Assembly: GCA_900555855.1 (NCBI GenBank)
Contig: USML01000035.1
Span: 1 to 16,986 of the forward strand
Origin: an uncultured Eubacteriales bacterium
GTDB taxonomy: Bacteria; Bacillota; Clostridia; Oscillospirales; Butyricicoccaceae
Length of the DNA stretch: 16,986 nucleotides
Direction of reading: 5' to 3'
The notes below the pieces were generated by a model that did no database searches, was not told the origin of the DNA, and saw only the letters and a list, made by a program, of their open reading frames with translations. Shown one piece after another: positions 1 to 7,338 of this stretch (the first letter of the stretch is position 1; every line of letters starts with the position of its first letter). Both the position numbers and the translations under genes were made by a program.

Positions 1-30
1 CCGGGGGAGTCGTTTTTGCGCGTGGTCTGC

Positions 31-1293
31 TTATTCGGCAACGACGGTGTAGTAGATATCTCCGTTCGACTGTGTTTCGGAAATGACCTTGTAACCCGGC
101 GCAACAAAATTCGTATTTGCGCCTTCCGCAAGGTTATTGGAGGGATCAAAGTTCACAAAGGTGCCGCCCTTGACGATGATATTCGCGGTGCCATTTTTGT
201 AGTTGGCGTCAATGCAGTTTAAGGTATATCGATAGTCATTGGTTTCAATGTCCGGCGTCACCTGGAAGAAACCGCCGTTTACGATCAGCGTCCCTTTCTG
301 AACATTAAAAGTGGTTCCGCCGCCGTGATAAACGCCGCCATTGACCGTCACAACAATGTTTTCACCATTCACATGCGCAACATAGGGACCGCCAATATAT
401 CCGGAGCTTCCCGCCCCCACTTTATCGTTGCAGGAAATTCCTCCGCCGACGGCTGCGTTGATCGTCGTATCTGCGTTGATAAAGAACTCCGCCCAGTTAT
501 CGCTGTCCTCCAGCGAACCGGGTACATGGATGGCTCCATTGAGTTCAATAACCGAGGGATATTTGATCACAAGACGGTCTGAAACCGCGGTTTTTGTCGC
601 ATCGCCCTGAAGATAATCGTTAATGATAATGCTGCCGCCCGCCGCAAAGGCGCTTTTGGCTTCCTCATGGGTTTTGACAATATAGCTTTTGCCAGAGGGG
701 GCGTAAGCAGCAAATCGATCATACTGATTATCAAAGCTGTCATTTTCCACGGTGTCCTGCGTGGCGTAAACAGTGATGGCGATGCCGTCGATGGATTTAT
801 TCTGATATTCGTTGCCAGCGGATTTCTTCATTTCGCCGTTGATGGAGATCACATCAGAAATCTCGCCCGCCTTCAGATGCCATTCTTTGTTCAGGTTCAG
901 GGTGTCATTGCCAATTTTATAGGTAAAGTCAATGGCGTCCTTCAGCTCGTTATCGCCAACGATGCCGGTGATCTGAATTTTGTACTTCAGCGCCAGCTTG
1001 CCATTGTTTTTAATGCGGAAGCCTTCCAGATTATAGCGGCAGCCCGGCTCCCACAGGACTTCTTCATTCTCATGACCCTGCGCCTTAATCCACTTCAGTG
1101 GCTCTTCCGAAAGCTTTTTATCCTCGGTATCATCCCAAAGTTCCACATCCAGCGTACCGGACTTGATCTGATTGACACCGGTGGTCGCCGTATCCGTGAA
1201 CCACGCGAAGGTAGATTCGGCCAGCATGGCGAAGCAGATGAGCAGAGAGGTGAAGCTCATGAGCAATGCTGTCTTTTTGCTTTTTGTTTTCAT
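31..1293 (-). CDS. SipW-dependent (TasA/camelysin-type signal) secreted protein with beta-helix-like C-terminal region
   Basis: A 420-residue exported protein. The N-terminus has lysines (residues 2-7), a hydrophobic segment (about 9-25), then the run ESTFAWFTDT and, a little later, SGTLDVEL. This is the pattern of signal peptides cut by the SipW-type signal peptidase in the TasA/camelysin family, with cleavage probably after Ala30. Residues 50-200 look like the beta-sandwich of that family. Residues about 250-400 are unlike TasA: they carry repeated short strands with NGG or KGG turns (VNGGVYHGG, VNGGFF, VKGGTF), which suggests a right-handed beta-helix seen in surface adhesins or glycan-binding proteins. 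The start is fixed by AAGGAG six bases before the ATG. No sipW or tasA partner lies in the window, so the peptidase must be encoded elsewhere, perhaps just beyond base 1. A role as biofilm-matrix or surface protein is inference; the signal type is well supported. Confidence 0.82.
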   Translation of the reverse strand: MKTKSKKTALLMSFTSLLICFAMLAESTFAWFTDTATTGVNQIKSGTLDVELWDDTEDKKLSEEPLKWIKAQGHENEEVLWEPGCRYNLEGFRIKNNGKLALKYKIQITGIVGDNELKDAIDFTYKIGNDTLNLNKEWHLKAGEISDVISINGEMKKSAGNEYQNKSIDGIAITVYATQDTVENDSFDNQYDRFAAYAPSGKSYIVKTHEEAKSAFAAGGSIIINDYLQGDATKTAVSDRLVIKYPSVIELNGAIHVPGSLEDSDNWAEFFINADTTINAAVGGGISCNDKVGAGSSGYIGGPYVAHVNGENIVVTVNGGVYHGGGTTFNVQKGTLIVNGGFFQVTPDIETNDYRYTLNCIDANYKNGTANIIVKGGTFVNFDPSNNLAEGANTNFVAPGYKVISETQSNGDIYYTVVAE

Positions 1294-1343
1294 GTTTTGC
1301 TCCTTTTTGTGCTTGTGTGATCAACCTGCCCGGCCACAGCAGA

Positions 1344-1428
1344 CTTTTTCTGCGCTCTTTCCGTGGGAGCGCAGAAAAAGGCCATGGCCTTTTGAATTCC
1401 GGCAGTTCCATCCGATCCTGCCGGAATT
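1344..1428 (-). promoter_or_regulatory. Leader with three consecutive inverted repeats
   Basis: Read on the minus strand, the probable 5' leader holds three hairpins in a row. The first has 11-base perfect arms (1418-1428 and 1395-1405, loop 12). The second is an 18-base palindrome at 1376-1393, AAAAGGCCATGGCCTTTT, which has the A-tract, short GC core and T-tract of a weak intrinsic terminator. The third has 14-base perfect arms (1367-1380 and 1344-1357, loop 9). The second and third share bases 1376-1380, so they cannot both form fully, which is the layout of an attenuator. The first hairpin, read on the plus strand, is followed by a T-rich tail, but no plus-strand gene precedes it. The structure is seen; a regulatory role is inference. 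Confidence 0.5.
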
Positions 1429-1434
1429 TTCTTT

Positions 1435-1463
1435 ATTTTATCACCGGGCCTGCAAAAATGCAA
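1435..1463 (-). promoter_or_regulatory. Sigma-A-type promoter of the SipW-dependent protein gene
   Basis: On the minus strand TTGCAT (1458-1463) and TAAAAT (1435-1440) are separated by 17 bases. Transcription would begin near 1428 and give a leader of about 135 bases before the ATG at 1293. That leader contains the three inverted repeats described separately. Confidence 0.55.
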
Positions 1464-1488
1464 CTCCCGTTTTCCGATCTCCTTCGGC

Positions 1489-4400
1489 TCATGCGGCGGA
1501 GCCTCTGCTCCGCCAGATGAAGGTCACGATCTCGCCCCGGGTGCAGGCGGCGTCCGGGCTGAAGGCGGTTGCGCCGGTGCAGATGCCGTCCGGCGCAAAA
1601 TGCGCGGCGTCCACGCCGGTGGTGATGCCGTTTTTCACGGCCCAATCCACGGCTTCCCGGAAATAGCTCTCCTCCGGTACATCCACAAACCCGCTGCCGG
1701 GCGTTTCCTGCGGCTTTTCCGCGGGCTTTGGCCCAACGGCGGGCAGGCAGCTTCGGGATGTTCTGCCGGTCTATATGCTGCGGATCGTTCTGGCAGCTAC
1801 GCTGCTTGACGCCCTCCGCTTCCTCCGCCTTTTCCTGATCAAATATGTGCGTATGGGTGAGCTGCGGCTGGATCACATAGCCGCACACCGTACACAGGAC
1901 CGCATATTCCTCGGTCGCGCCGCCGGGATGATCCGGAAGATGCGCCGCGAAATCGCACTTTTCCGTGCAGCCCTCCGTCTGGCACGCATGCCAGTGGCCG
2001 CTTTCATCCTTTGACCATTGGGCTGCGGGCGCGTGGCCGGAAAGGTCGCCATATTCTGCGCCGCAGACCGCGCAGACCGCCCGCTTCTGGCAGGTGGCCG
2101 TGCCGCCGGCGTGGGCGATGTGCGTCCAGCGGGCATATACCGTGTAATTTGACCCGATCTCCGCGCCGGTTTTTACCTCGGCCCCGCCTTCTGCCGCCGT
2201 ATACCAGCCATCAAAGCGATAGCCCGCCGCGGGTCACGGGAAAAGAGCCTGTATAAAGTCCGTCGCCCTGATCGGCCACCGTCAGTGCGGCCCCGTCCAG
2301 CAGGACGGTGGGCGCGCTGCCCGCTTCATATATCGCAGCTGCAGCCGTCAGCACCGGCAAATCGACAGTATCGTCTGCATACAGCCGCACATCGGGTGCG
2401 ACGCCGTCCACCGCGGCCGAGACCGTGATCTCCTGCGACACAAAGTGCCCCGCCGCATCGGTGACGATAACAAGATAGGTTTCCGGCTCCGCAAGGGTAA
2501 AGCTGCCGGTGAGGGCCGAAGTCTCCGTGCCGTCCGGCAGGCGGACGGTCACATCCCGGTTGCCGTTGGCGTTGACCGTATAGGCATAGGTCTCTCCCGC
2601 AGTGCCGGAGGATGTCTCGCGCACGGTCAGGATGGGTTTCTTCAGGTCAACGATATAGGTTTTGGATTCCGCGCTGGCGCTGTTGCCCACATTGTCCGCG
2701 GCGGTGACGGTGAGCTTATATGCTCCCGCTGCATTGGGACAGGTGGCGGAATAGGCGCCGTCGCCATGATCGGTCAGGACTGCCGGGGTCTCGCCCCACT
2801 TCGCCGTGACGGTCTTTACGCCGGAGCCGCCGTCCGTGACGGAGATCTCCAGCGTCACCTGCTCGGCATACGCATCGCCGGGCAGCTGGGAAACGGTGAT
2901 GGCCGGGGCCATGGTGTCCAGCTTGCTGACCGCGGCCTGACGGGTCACGGTCTCGCCGTTGAAGGTCAGCGTAAAGGTGTAAAGGCCGTTGGTCATGGCG
3001 CTATAGCTGCCGCCGGAGCTGGGGATCGTCACGCTCCGATAAGCCGTGGCCGTCACGCCGTCGGAATTGGTGGCGCGGGCATGAAGATACCAGGTCCCGC
3101 CCGCCATCGGTGTGATCGCGAGCAGCTGCGGCTCAACATTGTCATACGGCAGGGCGTAGCTGGTCAGGCCGTTGATCCACCAGATGTCCTCGCTTGCACC
3201 TGCAGCGCTGAAATAGAGGTAGCATGGATCATTGACGCCCGGTGTAACATAACGCTTTCCATTGATTTCCGTCGTGCTGCCGTTGGCATCCAGCGGGTAT
3301 CCGCTGCCTTCCTTGCCGCCGGTGCGCTGATCCGGGAAGCAATACTGTTTATGGGTTTGTCCTTCTGGCTGCAGGAAATTGCAGGCCCAAAGCTGCCCGT
3401 CGATCCCAGAAACGGCTTTATCTTTGCCGCTTAAGTCATAGTGCTGTTTTGCGGCCGGTTTGCTTCCCATGTAGGCATGTTCATAGCAATCCTCCTGCTC
3501 ATAGGCATACATCTCATAGCGGTAAAGCCAGTTGGTGCAGGTGTTTTGCAGATAAGACAGCGTATTCCCGGAAAAATAGGAGGAAAGGTTTGAGGAAGTA
3601 TGATAGTTCTCCTTGTTGTCACGGTTCAGCAGGAAGTGGATCTTTTGAGTTGAACCGCCCTGACTTGTCGTCGTATCTGCGATCTTCGCTCTGTTTTCCC
3701 CGCTGGCCGTTTTCGCGATGTTTACCCGGGACTGCTCCGTGCTGTAAAGCGCGCGGTCGATCGTGTAGTTGGTGCTTTTCGCCATGGTCCGCGTGGCCCG
3801 ATTGCCGTTCCCGTCAATGATCGCGCCGCCGTCCACCCGGTAAATTTCCATCTGATAAGTGCGGTCCCCATTGGAATAGGCCGTGGCGGGGTAAGCGGCG
3901 CCCGCCTTCTGGAAGGCCGCGGTCACAGACTTTTCCGTGACCGTGACGGTCTTTTTGCTCTCCCCTTTGGCAAAGGTCACGCTGCCTGCCGCGTGTGTAA
4001 AGTGCGTCCCGCCCACGGCGGAGCCGTTCACCGTCCGGTAATAGACGGTCTGTGCCCCATCTGTCCCGCCGGTGCGCTCAATGGTAAAAACATTCTTTCC
4101 GCTGTTCGTCACCCGAAAGACGCCATAATTGGGCGTATTCAGGCCAAAGCCCTTGCTCTGGGGGCCATAGACCACCGTGCCGTCCGCAGCCCTGGCATAA
4201 GCGCGGACATAGTAGAGGATGCCCTCCGTCAGTCCGCCTGCAGCGGCGGTAAGCGCGCCGTTTTTGCCGTATCGCCGCTGGTGGCCGTATAAAGAACGTT
4301 GCTGCTGCCGGGGGTGCTGCTGTCGGCGGGCTGGCCCGTAATGCGGAGGGTCCCCTGCAAAGCGGCAATATAGCTGTTCCAATCGGGCAGGGCATCTCCC

Positions 4401-4855
4401 TCGGTCAGATAGACCTCCCCGGTGTTCAGCGTGATCTCCGCTTCCGGGATCCCCGGCGCAGGCACCGGGATCTGCGGGATCTCCACCGTCATCTGTTCCT
4501 CGCTGCCGGTGCCGATCAGCACATAGCGGCTCCATTCCTCGCCGGGGCGCACCGTCGCCGTCCAGGAATAGGCAAGGCCGCTGTCCCGGCTGTAAACATA
4601 GTCCGGCCCGCGGTTTTCCAGATCTGTAAAGCATTCTTTTATGCGCATGCTCCAGAGCCCGTACCAAACGGTATCGCAGGTGGTGGCCACCAGACGGAAG
4701 GCATAATCATTTTGGGGCGCGCCCGTCATCAAAAGGGTGTTGCCGCCGTCTTCCGTGGCGCAGATGGGCGCACGGTCGTTGTTGTCGATCATTACATCGG
4801 CATAGCCGGCCACCCGGACCGTATGTGCTTTGGCCCCCGTATTTTTCAATGATAT
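1489..4855 (-). pseudogene. Degraded SLH-anchored surface protein with Calx-beta, Ig-like, InlB-repeat and Cys-rich modules
   Basis: Remains of one large cell-surface protein, readable only by changing frame. The piece from about 4855 to 4262 begins inside a beta-sandwich (LKNTGAKAHTVRVAGYAD), with no signal peptide or start. Near 4259-4264 a run of five A on the coding strand would restore the frame with one more A (TAK-NGALTAAAGG). The next piece, to 2211, has a Calx-beta-like module (FTIERTGGTDGAQTVYY, then GTHFTHAAGSVTFAKGES) and several Ig-like modules, then stops early. One frame over, 2218-2110 encodes the end of an InlB B-repeat (RFDGWYTAAEGG to YTVYARW), then Cys-pair modules (CAVCGAEYGDLSGH, CTVCGYVIQP). 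A final frame change near 1740 leads into a C-terminal SLH domain (YFREAVDWAVKNGITTG, then CTRGEIVTFIWR) ending at 1489. An intact relative would be attached to cell-wall polymer through SLH domains. The open stretch 2211-4667 is not a natural gene: its first roughly 135 codons are out of frame with the domain reading. Confidence 0.8.
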
Positions 4856-4878
4856 TATAATCCGTTCATCCCTGAACG
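4856..4878 (+). promoter_or_regulatory. Possible relict promoter/operator of the MerR-like pseudogene
   Basis: TATAAT (4856-4861) is followed at once by an inverted repeat CGTTCA-TCCC-TGAACG (4863-4878) and then by the GGAGG ribosome binding site (4893-4897). No good -35 lies at 16-18 bases; the bases there belong to the adjoining surface-protein remnant, so the upstream half of the promoter may have been replaced. An operator for self-regulation is inference. Confidence 0.3.
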
Positions 4879-4905
4879 AAGCAAGTAGCATCGGAGGAAA
4901 AAACC

Positions 4906-5479
4906 ATGAAAAAGGGATCACAGAGGCCGCCCACGCCTGCGGGCTTTCCCGCAGCACGCTTTTGCGCATGGAGAAACGGGGCCTGCGGGCGGCGGAGGGA
5001 CCCAGCACCTCCGTGCAGCTGATGACGCTTTCCGCCGTCACCTGCTGCATACGCTGGTGCCGGGGGTTCACCTTTGCGGAGCGCTACGCCTCCATGTATG
5101 ATTTCTACAGCGAATGCGTCCGCAAGGGCTGCATCCTCTCCGACGAGCCGCTCTTTACCATCTCCGACCGGCAGGACTATTGGGAGGGCGTCATCCGCGA
5201 AGCGCCTTATCCCTATGCGGTCTGCGTCCCCGTCCGGCCGGAGACCGCGCCGGCAGACGCAGTGACGCTGCCGGAATGCCGCGCGCTTTCGGTGCTGTAC
5301 TGCGGCGATTATACCGGCGTGGACGAAGCATGGCTGACCCTTGGCCGCGAAGCAAAGGCGCGGAAGCTGACGCCTGCAGCGCCGCCGCGCATTCTGGGCA
5401 TCGTCGCGCCCTACACGGGCCGGGAGATCGAGACCCGCCACTATTTTGCTCCCGGATCGTTCTGCCGGTGCGGGAATGA
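4906..5479 (+). pseudogene. Broken MerR-like transcriptional regulator with GyrI/AraC-type effector-binding domain
   Basis: A GGAGG eight bases before the ATG at 4906 marks the original start. After ATG the five-A run at 4909-4913 lacks one A: adding it gives MKKGITEAAHACGLSRS, a MerR-type helix-turn-helix. The next frame runs to about 5440 and reads like the C-terminal effector domain of MerR/AraC regulators (MYDFYSECVRKGCILSDEP, PYPYAVCVPVRPETAPADA, LSVLYCGDYTGVDEAWLTL). Near 5442-5446 one more T in TATTTTGC would again shift the frame to CSRIVLPVRE and a stop at 5477-5479, just before the tRNA terminator. The helix-turn-helix passes straight into RAAEGPSTSVQ, which in relatives should follow a wing and a long linker helix, so about 70-80 residues seem deleted (about 190 codons against a usual 260-280). 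Identity as a regulator is fairly safe; the ligand is unknown. Confidence 0.75.
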
Positions 5480-5490
5480 TCCCCGGCGAA

Positions 5491-5528
5491 ATACAAAAAA
5501 GCTGACGAACAAAATCGTTCGTCAGCTT
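5491..5528 (-). terminator. Intrinsic terminator of the tRNA-Thr/tRNA-Tyr transcript
   Basis: Arms 5499-5510 and 5517-5528 form a perfect 12-base stem with a six-base loop. On the minus strand the stem is followed by TTTTTT. The stem starts on the last A of the tRNA-Tyr CCA end, leaving no spacer between mature tRNA and terminator. Confidence 0.85.
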
Positions 5529-5612
5529 GGTGGGAGCGGGTGGATTCGAACCACCGTAGGCACTGCCAACAGATTTACAGTCTGCCCCCTTTGGCCACTC
5601 GGGAACACTCCC
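5528..5612 (-). tRNA. tRNA-Tyr, anticodon GTA
   Basis: 85 bases including an encoded CCA (5528-5530). The acceptor stem GGGAGTG/CGCTCCC includes one G-T pair. The anticodon loop CTGTAAA carries GTA, a long variable arm is present as expected of a class II tRNA-Tyr, and the T arm has GGTTCGAATCC. It is the second gene of a two-tRNA unit, 25 bases downstream of tRNA-Thr. Confidence 0.95.
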
Positions 5613-5637
5613 ATATTCCCTGCCGAGACGCCGGAAA

Positions 5638-5713
5638 TGGAGCTGGTGGACGGATTCGAACCCCCGACCTGCTGATTACAAATCAGCTGCTCTACCGGCT
5701 GAGCTACACCAGC
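5638..5713 (-). tRNA. tRNA-Thr, anticodon TGT
   Basis: 76 bases including an encoded CCA (5638-5640). The acceptor stem is GCTGGTG/CACCAGC, the D arm has AGCTCAGCCGGTAGAGC, the anticodon stem GCTGA/TCAGC closes the loop TTTGTAA (anticodon TGT), and the T arm has GGTTCGAATCC. It is first in the tRNA unit. Confidence 0.95.
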
Positions 5714-5739
5714 ACTTCTGCCTCTCACTCGGCGCGAGT

Positions 5740-5745
5740 ATTATA
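5740..5745 (-). promoter_or_regulatory. -10 element of the tRNA promoter
   Basis: TATAAT on the minus strand, with the start expected about 20 bases before tRNA-Thr. The best -35 candidates are poor: CTTTTT at 17 bases or TTGCTT at 20 bases. Only the -10 is given. Confidence 0.45.
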
Positions 5746-5761
5746 TTACCATAGCTCTCGG

Positions 5762-5779
5762 AAAAAAGCAAGCCTTTTT
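5762..5779 (-). terminator. Weak terminator-like hairpin after the XRE regulator gene
   Basis: On the minus strand AAAAAGGCTTGCTTTTTT lies a few bases after the stop codon of the regulator. It folds into a short, A/T-rich stem with a four-base loop and ends in a T-run. It is weak but is the only candidate end for that gene, and it overlaps the -35 zone of the tRNA promoter. Confidence 0.35.
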
Positions 5780-5780
5780 C

Positions 5781-6452
5781 TCACTTTTTTTCGTTTTCCG
5801 GGTCAATTTTTTCGTCCATATTATGGAGCAGCGAAAGCAGCGACGGCGCCAGCCGGGGCCAATTCTGCTGCATCCGTTCCAGCGACATATCCAGCGTCGC
5901 ATCTTCCCCGTCGGCGGCCAGCTGCCGCAGGACGCTCTCGCAGCGCTTCATCTCGCAGTCGCAAAGCTCGGAAAAAACGGACTTCGGCGCGGCAAAGGCC
6001 TTGCGGCTGGCGCTCTCGTCCATTTCATAGAGCAGGCGGAAGGTCTTATAAAAGGAAAGGCTCAAATAATCGGAAACGGCCCTCGTCAGCCGCAGGCTCT
6101 CCTTGCCCAGCTGCTCATAGAGCAGGGAAAGGGAATTGACCAGCAGCTTTTTCTGCAGCATGACCATGGCGCTGCCCCGGAGGACATTGTCCTTCTCCTG
6201 GCTGCTGTCCATCAGGTCGTCCGCGAGGATCGCGCCGCCATCCCGGGCCATGGTGCGCCCCAGCAAAAAATCCGCCGAAACGCCATAGAAATCCGCGGCC
6301 CGCACCACGAAGCTCAAGCCCGGCTCCCGGACGCCGTTTTCGTAGTGGGACAAAAGGGCCTGAGAGACCCCAAGCTCGCCCGCGGCCTTGCGCTGGCTGA
6401 TCTTTTTTTCCTGCCGCAGCAGGCTCAGAGTGCGCGGAAAATCCATCACCAT
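5781..6452 (-). CDS. XRE-family helix-turn-helix transcriptional regulator
   Basis: A 223-residue DNA-binding protein. Residues 7-66 form a Cro/C1-type domain: the recognition part reads SQRKAAGELGVSQALLSHYENG, shown here as SQRKAAGELG followed by VSQALLSHYENG, and it ends in GVSADFLLGR, typical of single-domain XRE regulators. Residues about 80-223 are all-helical, rich in Leu and Glu, and match no ligand domain I recognise; they may serve for dimerisation or sensing. The start at 6452 has GGAAGGA some 14 bases upstream; Met3 is a possible alternative start. The gene is transcribed away from ybaK from its own promoter. The target is unknown; self-regulation and control of the divergent deacylase gene are possible but not shown. 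Confidence 0.85.
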   Translation of the reverse strand: MVMDFPRTLSLLRQEKKISQRKAAGELGVSQALLSHYENGVREPGLSFVVRAADFYGVSADFLLGRTMARDGGAILADDLMDSSQEKDNVLRGSAMVMLQKKLLVNSLSLLYEQLGKESLRLTRAVSDYLSLSFYKTFRLLYEMDESASRKAFAAPKSVFSELCDCEMKRCESVLRQLAADGEDATLDMSLERMQQNWPRLAPSLLSLLHNMDEKIDPENEKK

Positions 6453-6487
6453 AGTCCTGTTACCGTTCCTTCCAAAGTTGCTTTTTT

Positions 6488-6516
6488 AGTATACCCTTGC
6501 GCGGGGCGGTTGTAAA
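6488..6516 (-). promoter_or_regulatory. Promoter of the XRE regulator gene
   Basis: On the minus strand TTTACA (6511-6516) and TATACT (6488-6493) are 17 bases apart, giving a start near 6481 and a leader of about 30 bases. A-rich tracts lie directly upstream of the -35 and could act as an UP element. Confidence 0.65.
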
Positions 6517-6655
6517 GAGTTTTTGTCGAAAACAGGGTGTAATTTTTTTTGCGGATTTTTTGTTGGATTTTTTCGCATTTTTGACTTGACAACTACGGAT
6601 GGTTTTATCTCTGTCAAAAATTTGCGGAAAATTGCGGGGATTTCCGCCGGGGGCC

Positions 6656-6684
6656 TTGTTTTTGACTTGATCATGACTTATAAT
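6656..6684 (+). promoter_or_regulatory. Promoter of the YbaK/EbsC gene
   Basis: TTGTTT (6656-6661) and TATAAT (6679-6684) are 17 bases apart, with the ATG 31 bases after the -10. A consensus TTGACA at 6586-6591 has no matching -10 at a usable distance. Confidence 0.55.
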
Positions 6685-6714
6685 GGGAAAAAACATGAAT
6701 CGGGGGATAGCATT

Positions 6715-7197
6715 ATGTCGATCGAGAAGGTCCGGGCTTACCTTGCGGAATATGGCAAGGCAGAGGCCGTCCGGGAATTTTCCGTCTCCAGCGCCACGGT
6801 GGAGCTGGCGGCGCAGGCCGTTGGCGTGGAGGGGGCGCGCATCTGCAAGACGCTGGCCTTTTTGCATAAGGACGGCAGCTGCATCCTGATCTGCGCGGCG
6901 GGCGACGGCAAGGTCAGCAACCGGAGGTTCAAGGAATATTTCGGCTTCAAGCCGAAGATGCTCTCCCATGAACAGACAGCGGAAATGACGGGCCACGGCG
7001 TTGGCGGGGTCTGCCCCTTCGCCCTGCCGGAGGGCGTTGCCGTTTATTGCGACGAGAGCCTGAAGCGCTTTTCCACGGTCTTTCCCGCGGCGGGGACGGC
7101 GGCTTCCGCCGTGGAGCTGACGCCGGAGGAGCTTTTTTCCATTGCCCACGCCCGGGCGTGGGTGCAGGTCTGCGACCTGCCGGAGCAGACTGCCTGA
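6715..7197 (+). CDS. YbaK/EbsC-family aminoacyl-tRNA deacylase (Cys-tRNA(Pro) deacylase-like)
   Basis: A 160-residue single-domain protein of usual family length. Members hydrolyse amino acids wrongly attached to tRNA, typically Cys or Ala on tRNA(Pro), acting in trans in the cytoplasm. Visible landmarks are ARICKTLAFL with the key lysine at position 45, the central AAGDGKVSNRRFKEYFG, and GHGVGGVCPFALPEGV matching the family's GGVSPFG loop. The start at 6715 is chosen for its GGGGGA eight bases upstream and because it gives the normal N-terminus; a longer in-frame extension would run into the promoter. It is a single-gene unit with a promoter upstream and a hairpin terminator downstream. Exact tRNA specificity cannot be read from the sequence. 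Confidence 0.88.
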   Translation: MSIEKVRAYLAEYGKAEAVREFSVSSATVELAAQAVGVEGARICKTLAFLHKDGSCILICAAGDGKVSNRRFKEYFGFKPKMLSHEQTAEMTGHGVGGVCPFALPEGVAVYCDESLKRFSTVFPAAGTAASAVELTPEELFSIAHARAWVQVCDLPEQTA

Positions 7198-7214
7198 TCC
7201 GCAGAAAAGGCCCT

Positions 7215-7250
7215 GCCGCGGCGCTGCATTGCAGCGGCCGCGGCTTTTTT
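7215..7250 (+). terminator. Intrinsic terminator of the YbaK/EbsC gene
   Basis: GCCGCG and GCTGCA pair with TGCAGC and CGCGGC around a small loop with one bulged base, followed by TTTTTT (7245-7250). It begins 17 bases after the stop codon. Confidence 0.85.
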
Positions 7251-7280
7251 GCGCGCAAAATCAGCTTGCACGGGACAGGA

Positions 7281-7308
7281 AAAGCCCCCGGCCGAAGCCG
7301 GGGGCTTT
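7281..7308 (-). terminator. Intrinsic terminator of the S-layer-type gene
   Basis: A perfect 12-base stem (7281-7292 with 7297-7308). On the minus strand the loop is TTCG closed by C-G, the very stable UUCG tetraloop, and the stem ends in CTTTT. It lies 30 bases after the stop of the 937-residue protein gene. Confidence 0.85.
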
Positions 7309-7338
7309 GTTCAATGATTCACGAAAGTGGATCGTTGA

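Noticed and set aside
1344..1380. The 14-base inverted repeat as an intrinsic terminator
   Set aside because: On both strands the T-run precedes the stem and the A-run follows it, the reverse of a terminator.
2211..4667. 818-codon open frame on the minus strand taken as one intact gene
   Set aside because: Its first roughly 135 codons are Arg/Gly/Pro-rich out-of-frame sequence, while the domain-bearing reading there is in another frame. It has no signal peptide, and it stops in the middle of a module.
6586..6591. TTGACA as the -35 of the YbaK gene
   Set aside because: No acceptable -10 lies 16-18 bases downstream. The TTGTTT/TATAAT pair nearer the gene fits better.
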